Source of the DNA: [Eubacterium] siraeum
GTDB lineage: Bacteria > Bacillota > Clostridia > Oscillospirales > Ruminococcaceae
Assembly (NCBI GenBank): GCA_025150425.1
Contig: CP102281.1
Location: forward strand, 186,001 to 250,000
Direction of reading: 5' to 3'
Length of the DNA stretch: 64,000 bases
Below the pieces are notes generated by a model. That model was not told the DNA's origin and made no database searches. It saw only the letters and a list, made by a program, of their open reading frames with translations. Position 1 is the stretch's first letter. Every line of letters begins with the position of its first letter. The position numbers and the translations under genes are program-made. Shown piece by piece: positions 1-7,889 of the stretch.

Positions 1-1
1 T

Positions 2-454
2 CAGCTTGTCGAAATAAAGGGCAGTGATATTGCAGGAAAGGTTGAGTACTGCAGTCGGTACAGCGAAGTCGCAAACACGAATATATCGGCTGTGTTCAAT
101 CTTTTGCTGAAAACCGCCGTAAAGTATAATCTTCCGCAGGAAGAGCTTCCGAAACGGTTATATATAATCTCGGATATGGAGTTTGACAAGTGTGCTGATA
201 ACGCAGGCAAAACAAACTTCGAATGCGCAAGTAGAAAGTATGCCGAAAAAGGATATACGCTCCCCGAGATAGTTTTCTGGAATGTTGAGAGCAGAAAAGC
301 TCAGCAGCCTGTCACAATGAACGAGAACGGTGTTGCGCTCGTTTCGGGCTGTTCGCCCAGACTTTTCTCGATGGTGGCAAGCGGTGAGCTTAACCCTTAC
401 AAAGCTATGCTCGATACGCTTACGTCTGAGCGTTACGCTCCGATAAGCGCCTGA
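2..454 (+). CDS. DUF2828 family protein, C-terminal part
   Basis: This is the 3' end of a gene that begins before the window; the frame is open from base 2 to the TGA at 452-454. The visible 150 residues contain LYIISDMEFDKC, the strand-plus-acidic-motif typical of the vWA/TROVE-like fold at the C-terminus of DUF2828 proteins, followed by PEIVFWNV. The GTG at base 92 lies inside the conserved region and is not the true start. The molecular role of DUF2828 proteins is not established; the vWA-like fold suggests metal-dependent binding. The gene is followed by a terminator hairpin at 486-513. Confidence 0.7.
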   Translation, partial: QLVEIKGSDIAGKVEYCSRYSEVANTNISAVFNLLLKTAVKYNLPQEELPKRLYIISDMEFDKCADNAGKTNFECASRKYAEKGYTLPEIVFWNVESRKAQQPVTMNENGVALVSGCSPRLFSMVASGELNPYKAMLDTLTSERYAPISA

Positions 455-485
455 TATTACCGATATTTTCTGTTTCCTATACGAA

Positions 486-513
486 TAACCGCCGTTTCTC
501 AGGACGGCGGTTT
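486..513 (+). terminator. Terminator hairpin, left copy of a duplicated pair
   Basis: The stem ACCGCCGT/ACGGCGGT follows the DUF2828 gene by about 30 bp. It matches the hairpin at 689-716 in 25 of 28 positions. The two copies sit immediately left and right of a dispersed element. Confidence 0.6.
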
Positions 514-688
514 CAGACTGTCGAAAAACCTATATTTTTTTGAAAAAGGGGTCGCAGGGGCGAAGCCCCCGACAGGGACTAGGGGCGGTAGCCCCAGTAA
601 TATAGCCCCTTCCCACGGGGAAGGGGTTTGGGGTTAGGGATAGAGAATTTGCTCCATTTTTATAAAAATGGACTTTTTCTACAAGCTG
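514..688. mobile_element. Dispersed element, copy 1 (175 bp, non-coding)
   Basis: The ends are CAGACTGTCGAAAAA and TTTTTCTACAAGCTG, which form imperfect terminal inverted repeats of the form CAG..TGT..AAAAA. The interior is GC-rich, with hairpins such as CCCCTTCCC/GGGAAGGGG. It is the same length as, and closely similar to, the copy at 23112-23286 in opposite orientation. No reading frame is present. It fits a MITE-like element mobilised in trans. It is flanked by two near-identical terminator hairpins (486-513 and 689-716). It fills most of the gap between the DUF2828 gene and the next gene. Confidence 0.75.
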
Positions 689-716
689 TAACCGCCGTTT
701 CTCATAATGGCGGTTT
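689..716. terminator. Terminator hairpin, right copy of a duplicated pair
   Basis: The hairpin ACCGCCGT...ATGGCGGT differs from the left copy at three positions, one of which turns a G-C pair into G-U. It is followed by TTTTACTTTT. This is probably the original terminator end. Confidence 0.6.
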
Positions 717-835
717 TACTTTTATATGAAGAACAGCGGTACCGGAAAACCGATGCCGCTGTCTGAAGGAAAAGATCTTCGTCACATTAAAGTGACATTA
801 AGAAAAACAACTGTAAGGAGCTGTTGTTTATAAAA

Positions 836-1270
836 TTATTCTTTTACTGCTGTAGATGAGCCTATTTCCATAGTACCCTTCTTCATAACGTAGTCATACT
901 CTTTGCCGTCAGTGCCCTTGAGCTTGAAAGAGAGCTTGTCGTTTTCAAGCTTTACGCTCATCTGAATCTTGTCTGTGCTGCCTACTTCCATTACTTCTGC
1001 ACCGTTGCTCTTGTACTGAACGTTGTGTTCTTCCGTAGCGGTAACTGACTTTATTATAACCTTATCATCTGTGAATGTCCATACGGATGCGAATGCTGAT
1101 TCGTCAACGCCGAGCTTAGCTGCATAGTCTGCTACAGAATCGCCTGCGATAGTTTCGTAGATCCAGTCGCCCTTCATCTTATCCTTTGCCGAGCCTGAGC
1201 AAGCTGCGAGTGCCATTACCATTACTGCTGCCATTGCAAGCGCAATGACCGACTTGATTACTTTCTTCAT
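836..1270 (-). CDS. Small lipoprotein of unknown function
   Basis: The product has 144 residues. The N-terminus is a lipoprotein signal (MKKVIKS, hydrophobic core, lipobox LAAC with Cys at about residue 24), so the protein should be anchored on the outer face of the membrane. The remainder is rich in beta-strand-like alternation (KMKGDWIYE, WTFTDDKVIIKS, KLSFKLKG). This resembles small lipocalin-like clostridial lipoproteins that begin after the signal with a G-W motif, but I do not recognise a specific family. A promoter lies upstream (1341-1369). The gene is transcribed alone. Confidence 0.75.
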   Translation of the reverse strand: MKKVIKSVIALAMAAVMVMALAACSGSAKDKMKGDWIYETIAGDSVADYAAKLGVDESAFASVWTFTDDKVIIKSVTATEEHNVQYKSNGAEVMEVGSTDKIQMSVKLENDKLSFKLKGTDGKEYDYVMKKGTMEIGSSTAVKE

Positions 1271-1340
1271 AATTATTCCTTTCTTTGCGGTATGTCCGCC
1301 TCTGATTATGTAATATCGGTTGTTTTTCCAACCTTAACAA

Positions 1341-1369
1341 ATTATACTCACCGATATGATTTAATTCAA
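1341..1369 (-). promoter_or_regulatory. Promoter of the 144-aa lipoprotein gene
   Basis: On the minus strand TTGAAT (1364-1369) and TATAAT (1341-1346) are separated by 17 bp. Confidence 0.55.
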
Positions 1370-1409
1370 TTGACTGGCGTAAATCGGTTGCATTTTGGCA
1401 TCAATCGGT

Positions 1410-2186
1410 TCAACCTTTGAAGAAACTTGTGATGCTGAAGCCTGTGGGCATAGGCAGGGTGAACATATAGATTGTTGCGATAACAAATGCGACAAGAGCG
1501 ATAATTACCACAGCATATTTGTTCGCCTTATGATTGAATGAGCCGGCAATACCGAGTAAGAACAGTACAACGCTGTAGATGACCGTCACAAGACCGAATG
1601 CGTCACCGTTTGAATTATCCTTCTGACCCTGTTCAAGTACATCCTGAGACTGTGCAAGAAGCTCGTTTGCTTTTGTGAAATAGCTGTTGACATAATTCTC
1701 GTCAAAGAAGGGCGAGCTCATACTGTTTTCCTTTTCGAGCCACGCAAGTATAGTTGCCTGAGGATCGCTGCTGCTGTTGTCGGCAGTGTTCCAGTCGATC
1801 TTTGCCGCCATTGTTTCACTAACGTTCTCCGCCATCTTGTAGAACAGCTGGTTGCACAGCTTTGCAAGCTCAGCCTCGTTATTATTGTTCTGCGCAAAGA
1901 CGATTTCAATCTGCAATGAGCTTATATCGTTCCAGAGTATCATATCCTGATTCATCTGCTGAACGCCTGCATTATATTCCGAGTTGCCCTCGGAGGCAAG
2001 ATTGTTGCTGGTGGCATAGTTGGTAGCCTGATTTCCGCCGTGAAGCGAGCCTATCCAGCTTGCCCACGCTGTGAGCAGGGCGGTAACGCCCAGCATTATT
2101 ACTATTATAAGCTCGGTGAGCTTGTCCATATCCGGCTTTTTTCTGACAGCAGTGTCGGCTGTCTTTTTTTCGTTCTCGTTTTCCAT
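1410..2186 (-). CDS. Membrane protein with a long extracytoplasmic loop
   Basis: The product has 258 residues. A charged N-terminal tail (about 1-25) is followed by one membrane helix (about 28-50), a large soluble segment rich in N, Q and E (about 55-190), and two further helices (about 195-215 and 222-244). The start is set by an AGGAGG ribosome site just before the ATG at 2186. The layout resembles DUF4337-like proteins, but I cannot assign the family from sequence alone. It is adjacent to and co-directional with the lipoprotein at 836-1270, with 139 bp between them, so it is probably a separate transcript. Confidence 0.7.
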   Translation of the reverse strand: MENENEKKTADTAVRKKPDMDKLTELIIVIMLGVTALLTAWASWIGSLHGGNQATNYATSNNLASEGNSEYNAGVQQMNQDMILWNDISSLQIEIVFAQNNNNEAELAKLCNQLFYKMAENVSETMAAKIDWNTADNSSSDPQATILAWLEKENSMSSPFFDENYVNSYFTKANELLAQSQDVLEQGQKDNSNGDAFGLVTVIYSVVLFLLGIAGSFNHKANKYAVVIIALVAFVIATIYMFTLPMPTGFSITSFFKG

Positions 2187-2307
2187 AGGAACCTCCTGTT
2201 TGATGTTTTGCGATAAATATTATAACAATAACGTTCAGCTGTAACAACAAATTGGCTTTAATCGGCGCAAATCGGGCTTGAAAAGGCATTGCGGGGCAGA
2301 ATTTTTA

Positions 2308-2336
2308 TTGCACAAAAAGCGGAAATATAGTATAAT
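2308..2336 (+). promoter_or_regulatory. Promoter of the two-component operon
   Basis: TTGCAC (2308-2313) and TATAAT (2331-2336) are separated by 17 bp, about 57 bp before the response-regulator start. Confidence 0.6.
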
Positions 2337-2393
2337 CATAATAGGACATAATTACAGTAATGTAAACCAAGCAAAGCGGAAGGTGCATAACCA

Positions 2394-3143
2394 ATGGATC
2401 TAAGAATAGCAATTACGGACGACCTTAACTCAGAGCGTGAAAAGCTGTCATCGGCAATAATCGCTCCGTTTTCAAAAGTGGGGCTGAACGTAGGCAATAT
2501 AGACGAATATACAAGCGGTGAGGAATTGCTCAGGCAGTTTTCCGCCGGCAGATACGATCTGATTTTTCTTGACATATATATGGGCGGAATGAGCGGCGTA
2601 GAAACCGCCAAACGTATCAGGGTGCTGGATAAGAATGTTATGCTGGTGTTTGTCACCACAAGCAACGAGTTCGCAAGCGAAAGCTATGCGGTAAAGGCAA
2701 ACTTCTATCTGCTGAAGCCCGTAAGGGCGGAAAGCATAAGACAGCTTGCCGAAACCGTAGCGCAACAGCTTAAGAATACGGGATGTGCGGCGGCGCTCCC
2801 CGACGGTACGGTGATACCGCTGTCATCGCTTGTCTATACCTCGTGTTCCGGACATTATGTAAACGTATTTCTGGTCGGAAACGAGCCGCTGAAAATCCGT
2901 ACAACGCATAAGATAATGGAAGAATCGCTTTCAAAATACGAAGGAGTGATTTCCTGCAACAAGGGCATGCTTGTGTCGCTTGCAAATGTAGCCCGTATTG
3001 ACGGTGAAAATTTTCTGATGATAAACGGCGATACCGTTCCGATAAGCCGCCGTAAGATGACGCAGATCAAAAACGACTATACACGTTTCGTTCTGAATCG
3101 TATTCACAGCGAATTTGAGAAAGATCAGGTGACGGTCAGATGA
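2394..3143 (+). CDS. LytTR-family response regulator (AgrA/LytR-like)
   Basis: The product has 249 residues. The N-terminal receiver domain (about 1-120) has the acidic pair DD at 9-10, the phosphoacceptor Asp60 in LIFLDIYMGG, and Lys108 in LLKPV. The C-terminal part (about 140-240) matches a LytTR DNA-binding domain, with SCSGHYVNVFL and SRRKM elements. It should be phosphorylated by the kinase encoded immediately downstream, whose ATG overlaps this stop codon (ATGA at 3140-3143). This pairing is typical of peptide-sensing Agr-like circuits, though no agrD or agrB gene is visible here. Target genes are unknown. Confidence 0.9.
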   Translation: MDLRIAITDDLNSEREKLSSAIIAPFSKVGLNVGNIDEYTSGEELLRQFSAGRYDLIFLDIYMGGMSGVETAKRIRVLDKNVMLVFVTTSNEFASESYAVKANFYLLKPVRAESIRQLAETVAQQLKNTGCAAALPDGTVIPLSSLVYTSCSGHYVNVFLVGNEPLKIRTTHKIMEESLSKYEGVISCNKGMLVSLANVARIDGENFLMINGDTVPISRRKMTQIKNDYTRFVLNRIHSEFEKDQVTVR

Positions 3144-4474
3144 ATGAGATGCTGAGTAGATTTGTAAACGAGGCGTTATCCTGCCTTATAATCGTACCTG
3201 CGACGGTGCTTTGCTTACTGCCTATGAAGGACAAGATGAAATATTCCATCAAAAATGTCCTCCCGTTGTTTTTAGGCGTGCTTGTTATGGTGACGGTGAT
3301 AGTTTCGGGCGCAACAGCATTGCTCCCTGTAGAGCCGAAGGTAGTCTTCTATATTCTGCTTGTGCCTTTGTTCCTTGCGTACAGGGTCATTGTCGATGCG
3401 GATATTGTCAAATGCTTTGCAACGTTTCTGCTGTCGTTTACTATAATGAGCTTCTGTAAGAACTATGCTATAATGTGTGACGCAGTTATACACCCTGAGC
3501 TTGGAGCGCCGACCTTCAGCACTGACGGCGCATTGATACAGCTTGGAATATCCTGCGCAGTGACTGCCGCTATTGCTTATCCGGTAGCAAAATACGGCTC
3601 TCATCTTATAAACGGGCTTCCGTACAGAAGGGTATGGCTGATTTCGATAGTAATGTCGCTTATGTTTATCGGATTCAATTTTACGGTACAGCCCGTGCAT
3701 TATCAGACGCTTTATCTTAACCGTGTTTTTCTGTTTTATATCCTGATAACAACGCTTATGTTCATTATGCTCGTGCTTATGTATACCGTGTTTTATTTCA
3801 TAGCGTCCGCTTTGCTGAAAGCCGGCAAGGACAAGGAGCATATAAGTGTGCTTGAAATGCAGAAGAAGCAGTATGACGCCCAGCAGAAATATCTTGAGGA
3901 CACCTCACGCATACGTCACGATTTCAAGCACTCAATCATTGCTATAAAGACGCTTGCCGATGACGGCGATATAGAGGAACTGAAAAGCTATCTTGATAAC
4001 TATATAGATACGTTCCCGAGCAGATCGCCCGTGCGTTACTGCGGAAACTATGCGCTCAACGCTCTGCTGTGTCACTTTGAAGAGCAGGCACAGCAACACA
4101 GCATTACTCTCAGATTGCGGATTGATGGCGATAACAAGGAGACTGCGCTGACCGACGACGAGCTTTGCTGTATAGTCGGTAACATACTTGAAAATGCGGT
4201 AAACGCAAGCCTTATGCTTCCTGAAAACAACGATCGCAGAATCTCATTTTCGGTAAAGGCTGACGATGCGTCAGGCAACCTTTACATAGTAGCTGAAAAT
4301 AATTTTAACGGCAAAGTGCGTTGTGAGGGCGGACACTATTATTCCACCACCAAGGGCGGCAACGGCATAGGGCTTGAATCGGTGCTGTTCACAGCCGAAA
4401 AACACGGCGGTACGGCAACCTTCTATCATAAGAACAAGGTGTTCTGCTCCGATGTGGTCATACCGCTGAAATAA
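3140..4474 (+). CDS. Sensor histidine kinase, AgrC-like with GHKL ATPase domain
   Basis: The product has 444 residues. About six hydrophobic helices fill residues 10-225, followed by a short coiled linker and a kinase core. The phosphoacceptor is probably His260 in RIRHDFKHS, a SpoOB/AgrC-type H-box. The GHKL ATP-binding domain carries an N-box (NILENAVNAS) and a G-rich motif (KGGNGIGLESV). The start codon overlaps the response-regulator stop, so translation is coupled. The multi-helix sensor without a large external loop suggests a peptide or lipid-phase signal. A terminator hairpin follows at 4499-4528. Confidence 0.9.
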   Translation: MNEMLSRFVNEALSCLIIVPATVLCLLPMKDKMKYSIKNVLPLFLGVLVMVTVIVSGATALLPVEPKVVFYILLVPLFLAYRVIVDADIVKCFATFLLSFTIMSFCKNYAIMCDAVIHPELGAPTFSTDGALIQLGISCAVTAAIAYPVAKYGSHLINGLPYRRVWLISIVMSLMFIGFNFTVQPVHYQTLYLNRVFLFYILITTLMFIMLVLMYTVFYFIASALLKAGKDKEHISVLEMQKKQYDAQQKYLEDTSRIRHDFKHSIIAIKTLADDGDIEELKSYLDNYIDTFPSRSPVRYCGNYALNALLCHFEEQAQQHSITLRLRIDGDNKETALTDDELCCIVGNILENAVNASLMLPENNDRRISFSVKADDASGNLYIVAENNFNGKVRCEGGHYYSTTKGGNGIGLESVLFTAEKHGGTATFYHKNKVFCSDVVIPLK

Positions 4475-4498
4475 GCTAAATTAAGATAATATAAGAAT

Positions 4499-4528
4499 AA
4501 GCACCCCCGTTCAACTGAACGGGGGTGC
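4499..4528 (+). terminator. Terminator hairpin, left copy of a perfect 30-bp duplication
   Basis: The stem GCACCCCCGTTC/GAACGGGGGTGC lies 24 bp after the kinase stop. An identical 30-bp copy lies at 5131-5160, after a 601-bp insertion. Confidence 0.8.
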
Positions 4529-4529
4529 G

Positions 4530-5130
4530 CAGTCTGTCAAAAAACGGTTATTAAATCCACACAGTGAAATATATCGCCAACACCGCTGAAAACATTTTCT
4601 GTATTGATAAGGCACTAATATTTTCGTGAGTGTATCAGTGCAACTGCTCTAACATTGACTCTTCAAAAAAACGCCACTAACCTGAGATATATGTACTAAC
4701 CTGCGGACGTGTAGCGTTAAGCGTTCCTGCATTAACAGGATATACAATGTTCGGGTGGACATTCGAGTTTAGCCAACGCCCCGACGGGGTGGGGGTGTGA
4801 GTAAGGAAAGAGGGAGCCACGAGGGAGAGAACCTAAGAGTATAGGGCTGAGTCTTGCTTACGCAAGCACTCGGACGTTTCGCTCTGCTTCACTGGGCTGT
4901 CAAGTCCAGCGGAGCTTTAGCGGAGTGCACGAGCCTTGCGTAAGCGAGGCTCAGACTTGCCCCTAGTCTCTTTGGTTCTTTCCCTCGTTAATATTGACAA
5001 GTGCATCGCTTTGAATAGCGAACCCGAGAAGTGCTGTCCGACAAAAAGAACTATCGGTAGCTTGCTATCGTGGTCTAAGCTGAATGATATAGCAGAAGCG
5101 CATTAAATATAATACTTTTTCTACAAACTG
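4530..5130. mobile_element. Dispersed element, copy 2 (601 bp, different interior)
   Basis: The ends are CAGTCTGTCAAAAAA and TTTTTCTACAAACTG, matching the other copies. The interior is unrelated to copies 1 and 4. It carries a large imperfect inverted repeat (about 4850-4970, arms around CTTGCTTACGCAAG and CTTGCGTAAGCGAG) and a 57-bp module (5013-5069) that recurs at 29431-29487. No credible gene is present. It is bracketed by two identical 30-bp terminator hairpins. Confidence 0.75.
5013..5069 (+). repeat. 57-bp dispersed module, copy 1
   Basis: It begins GAATAGCGAACCCGAGAAG and ends CTTGCTATC. It is identical to 29431-29487 except for one base. An ATTGACA box lies just upstream in both places. 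Confidence 0.75.
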
Positions 5131-5160
5131 AAGCACCCCCGTTCAACTGAACGGGGGTGC
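5131..5160 (-). terminator. Terminator hairpin, right copy of the perfect 30-bp duplication
   Basis: This copy is identical to 4499-4528. It now lies just downstream of the minus-strand GH94 gene (stop at 5182) and can serve as its terminator. It is followed on the minus strand by the T-rich end of copy 2. Confidence 0.8.
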
Positions 5161-5181
5161 TGTTATTATTTATTCTGCCGA

Positions 5182-7575
5182 TTAAAGCTCGATAACAATA
5201 TCATTCTCAGCCTTTAAGATGCTGTCAAGAATGAGCTTGCCTTCAATCTTTTCACCGTTTACCGTTACACTCTTAACGCCGTGTTCACTGCCGTTCGGGT
5301 TCTTAACGGTAACATTCAGCTTCTTGCCTCTGAATGTCTTCTTCATTGTGTATTCCTTCCACTCTGAAGGGATAGAAGGATCGATTACGATACCCTTTGT
5401 TTCGGGGTTAAGACCGAGGATACCCTCTGTAGTACCTACCATAACGGTAGAAGCCGTACCTGTCAGCCAGTGTACATGAGCACGACCTGCGAAGGGGCTG
5501 TCCTTACCTTCAACGAACTGACCGTAAACATAGGGCTCAAGAACTCTGTGCTCTGCGTTCTCGTTGTAGGTTGCGGGAGCTGCTTCCTTCCAGTACTTAT
5601 ATGCACGGTTGCCGTGACCGAGCTTTGACTCTGCGAGTATCAGCCAACCCTGAGGCTGTGAGAAGATACCTGCATTTTCCTTTGTGCATTTGTTGAAGCA
5701 CTGCATGAGAGCGCCGTCAAAGCCGTGCTTAACATAAGGAGGATACATAACCATTGCGCCGTAAGGAGTGTTAAGCTCTCTTTCTACGCTGTCCATAGCC
5801 TTTTCAGCCTGTTCCTTGCTTGCAAAGCCGGAGATTACTGACCATGACTGAGGATTGAGCCACATTGAAGCCTCGGGATCTGTTCTCTGACCGATAACAG
5901 TGCCGTCTTCCTTGTAGCCTCTTATCCATCTGTCCTCGTTCCAGCAAGCTGACAGTATCTCGTCGAGCTTAGCCTTCACTTCATCAAGGTACTTTGCGTA
6001 CTCTGCATCGTTCTTCTCAAGAGCGTAAGTCTTTAAAATCTTTACAGCGTAAACGAGCTGGAATGCTACGAATGTAGATTCGCCCTTCTTGCCGAGACGT
6101 AAGCAGTCGTTCCAGTCAGCGTGAAGACCTGCGGGCATACCGTGGTTGCCGAGGTGGTTCATCGAGAAGTCGATAGCTCTCTTTAAGTGATCGTATACTG
6201 TGCCGGATTCGCCGTCGTTTGCATACGAGATAACTTCGTCAAGGAATGCGTGGTCGCCGCTTTCGGAGATGTACTTGTAAACTGTCGGGAACAGCCACAG
6301 AGCGTCATCGGCACGGTATGAGGGGTGACCTGTCTGCTTAGCGTATACGCTGTTTTCATCGTTTTCGTCGGGGTGGTTTTCCTGTCCTGCCTTGTGATCG
6401 TACTTAACGAGGGGCAGACCTGCGCCGTTTGTAACCTGAGCAGAGAGCATGAATACGATCTGCTTCTTTGCCATTTCGGGAGCAAGGTGGATAACGCCCT
6501 GAATATCCTGTACAGTATCACGGTAGCCGAAGCCGTTTCTCAGACCGCAATACTGGAATGATGCGGCTCTTGACCAGATGAATGTGATGAAGCAGTTGTA
6601 AGCGTTCCATACATTTACCATATTGTTGAAGTCTGCATCGGGAGTATTTACCTGCAGATTGTCGAGTTTTGAGTGCCAGTAGTTCTTAAGTTCTGCAAGA
6701 TCCTTCTCTACAGCGTTCTCATTCTCGTACTTAGCGATGATAGCCTCAATTTCAGCCTCTGTTTTCTGACCGCCGAGAACATAAGTGAGTACCTTTGTTT
6801 CGCCGGGCTGTAAAACGATGTCGCTCTGGAGTGCGCCGCAGGAGTTTGTGTTGTAGTTAAGGTCGCCCTTTAAGCCTTCTTCGATGCCCTTGGGGTTGTT
6901 ATATGTTCTGTAAGAGCCTACGAAGGCGTCACGGTCGCCGCAGTAAGCGTCAACCTTAGCAGAAGCAAGACCTAAGAAACGTCCGCTGTTGGGGTTGTAT
7001 ATCTCGTTCTGCATCTGGTGGATATACTTGTTCTTGAAGTATGTTCTTGTGATGAACAGGGTGTACTGGAGGTTGACCTGATCCTGCTCGTAGTTGGGAT
7101 CGTTAACGAACTCGCAGTAGCCTGTAACGCTCAGCTTACGGGGCTTTGTGTCTGTGTTGGTTATCTTTGCAGCCCATACTTCATAAGTAGCGTCCATAGG
7201 AACGTAGTATGTAACCTCAGACTTTATCTTCTTGTACTCCGAGGTGATGACAGTGTAGGCTGTACCGTGACGGCACTCGCTCTTGTAGCTGTCGAGGGGC
7301 TTGCATACGGGCGCCCACGAAGCCGACCAGAAATCATTGTCCTCAGCGTCCTTGATATATACATATCTGCCGGGCTGATCGTTGGGAACAGCATTGAAAC
7401 GGTAACGGATAACACGTCCGTTTGCACCGGATTTAACGAAGCTGTAGCCGCCTGCGTTGTTTGAAATGATAGCACCGTATTCGGGTGAGCCTAAGTAGTT
7501 TGCCCATGCCGACGGAGTATCGGGTCTTGTGATGACATATTCCTTGTTTTCAAGGTCAAAATGTCCGTAATTCAT
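5182..7575 (-). CDS. cbp: GH94 glycoside phosphorylase, probably cellobiose phosphorylase
   Basis: The enzyme should cleave cellobiose with phosphate to glucose 1-phosphate and glucose in the cytosol, saving ATP during cellulose-derived sugar use. The start is placed at 7575 because a perfect AAGGAGG site precedes that ATG and the product then begins MNYGHFDLENKEYVITRP, like known cellobiose phosphorylases. The length of 797 residues fits the family (about 800). The N-terminal beta-sandwich contains NYLGSPEYGAIISNNAGG. The (alpha/alpha)6 catalytic domain carries the general acid in GLHADWNDCLRLG (Asp near residue 486), and the phosphate-site region includes HWLTGTAST. Other GH94 specificities (laminaribiose, chitobiose) are possible but fit less well. 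Confidence 0.87.
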   Translation of the reverse strand: MNYGHFDLENKEYVITRPDTPSAWANYLGSPEYGAIISNNAGGYSFVKSGANGRVIRYRFNAVPNDQPGRYVYIKDAEDNDFWSASWAPVCKPLDSYKSECRHGTAYTVITSEYKKIKSEVTYYVPMDATYEVWAAKITNTDTKPRKLSVTGYCEFVNDPNYEQDQVNLQYTLFITRTYFKNKYIHQMQNEIYNPNSGRFLGLASAKVDAYCGDRDAFVGSYRTYNNPKGIEEGLKGDLNYNTNSCGALQSDIVLQPGETKVLTYVLGGQKTEAEIEAIIAKYENENAVEKDLAELKNYWHSKLDNLQVNTPDADFNNMVNVWNAYNCFITFIWSRAASFQYCGLRNGFGYRDTVQDIQGVIHLAPEMAKKQIVFMLSAQVTNGAGLPLVKYDHKAGQENHPDENDENSVYAKQTGHPSYRADDALWLFPTVYKYISESGDHAFLDEVISYANDGESGTVYDHLKRAIDFSMNHLGNHGMPAGLHADWNDCLRLGKKGESTFVAFQLVYAVKILKTYALEKNDAEYAKYLDEVKAKLDEILSACWNEDRWIRGYKEDGTVIGQRTDPEASMWLNPQSWSVISGFASKEQAEKAMDSVERELNTPYGAMVMYPPYVKHGFDGALMQCFNKCTKENAGIFSQPQGWLILAESKLGHGNRAYKYWKEAAPATYNENAEHRVLEPYVYGQFVEGKDSPFAGRAHVHWLTGTASTVMVGTTEGILGLNPETKGIVIDPSIPSEWKEYTMKKTFRGKKLNVTVKNPNGSEHGVKSVTVNGEKIEGKLILDSILKAENDIVIEL

Positions 7576-7650
7576 CAGAAAGTCCTCCTTGATATTATAT
7601 TCCCCGTAAACAAACTGTTTCACGGGTTTTAAATTCCTTTGCGTAACTTC

Positions 7651-7679
7651 ATTATATCAGTAAATCGTTTTCATTTCAA
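7651..7679 (-). promoter_or_regulatory. Promoter of the GH94 gene
   Basis: On the minus strand TTGAAA (7674-7679) and TATAAT (7651-7656) are 17 bp apart. A perfect palindrome, TTGTGCACAA (about 7689-7698), lies just upstream of the -35 and is a candidate operator. Confidence 0.6.
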
Positions 7680-7816
7680 GGGCGGTATTGTGCACAAATT
7701 TAGCTGTCGGTTTTTGTGCAGTATTGCTATATCACCGATTGACGTCCGACAGATGAAATTTATCTGTGAAAAATACTGAAAATTACCCTCATTCCCCTGT
7801 TTACAGTATTTTAACA

Positions 7817-7845
7817 TTGATTTTACCGATTTTAAGTAGTATAAT
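7817..7845 (+). promoter_or_regulatory. Promoter of the AEC transporter gene
   Basis: TTGATT (7817-7822) and TATAAT (7840-7845) are 17 bp apart, 44 bp before the ATG. The 314-bp gap between the divergent genes holds only this and the GH94 promoter region. Confidence 0.6.
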
Positions 7846-7889
7846 TATTCAAAGAAAAATAAAAAGAACAAAAGACAAGAGGTAAACTT

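Noticed and set aside
2394-4474. Complete Agr quorum-sensing locus
   Set aside because: Only the AgrA-like and AgrC-like genes are present; no agrB or agrD candidate lies beside them.
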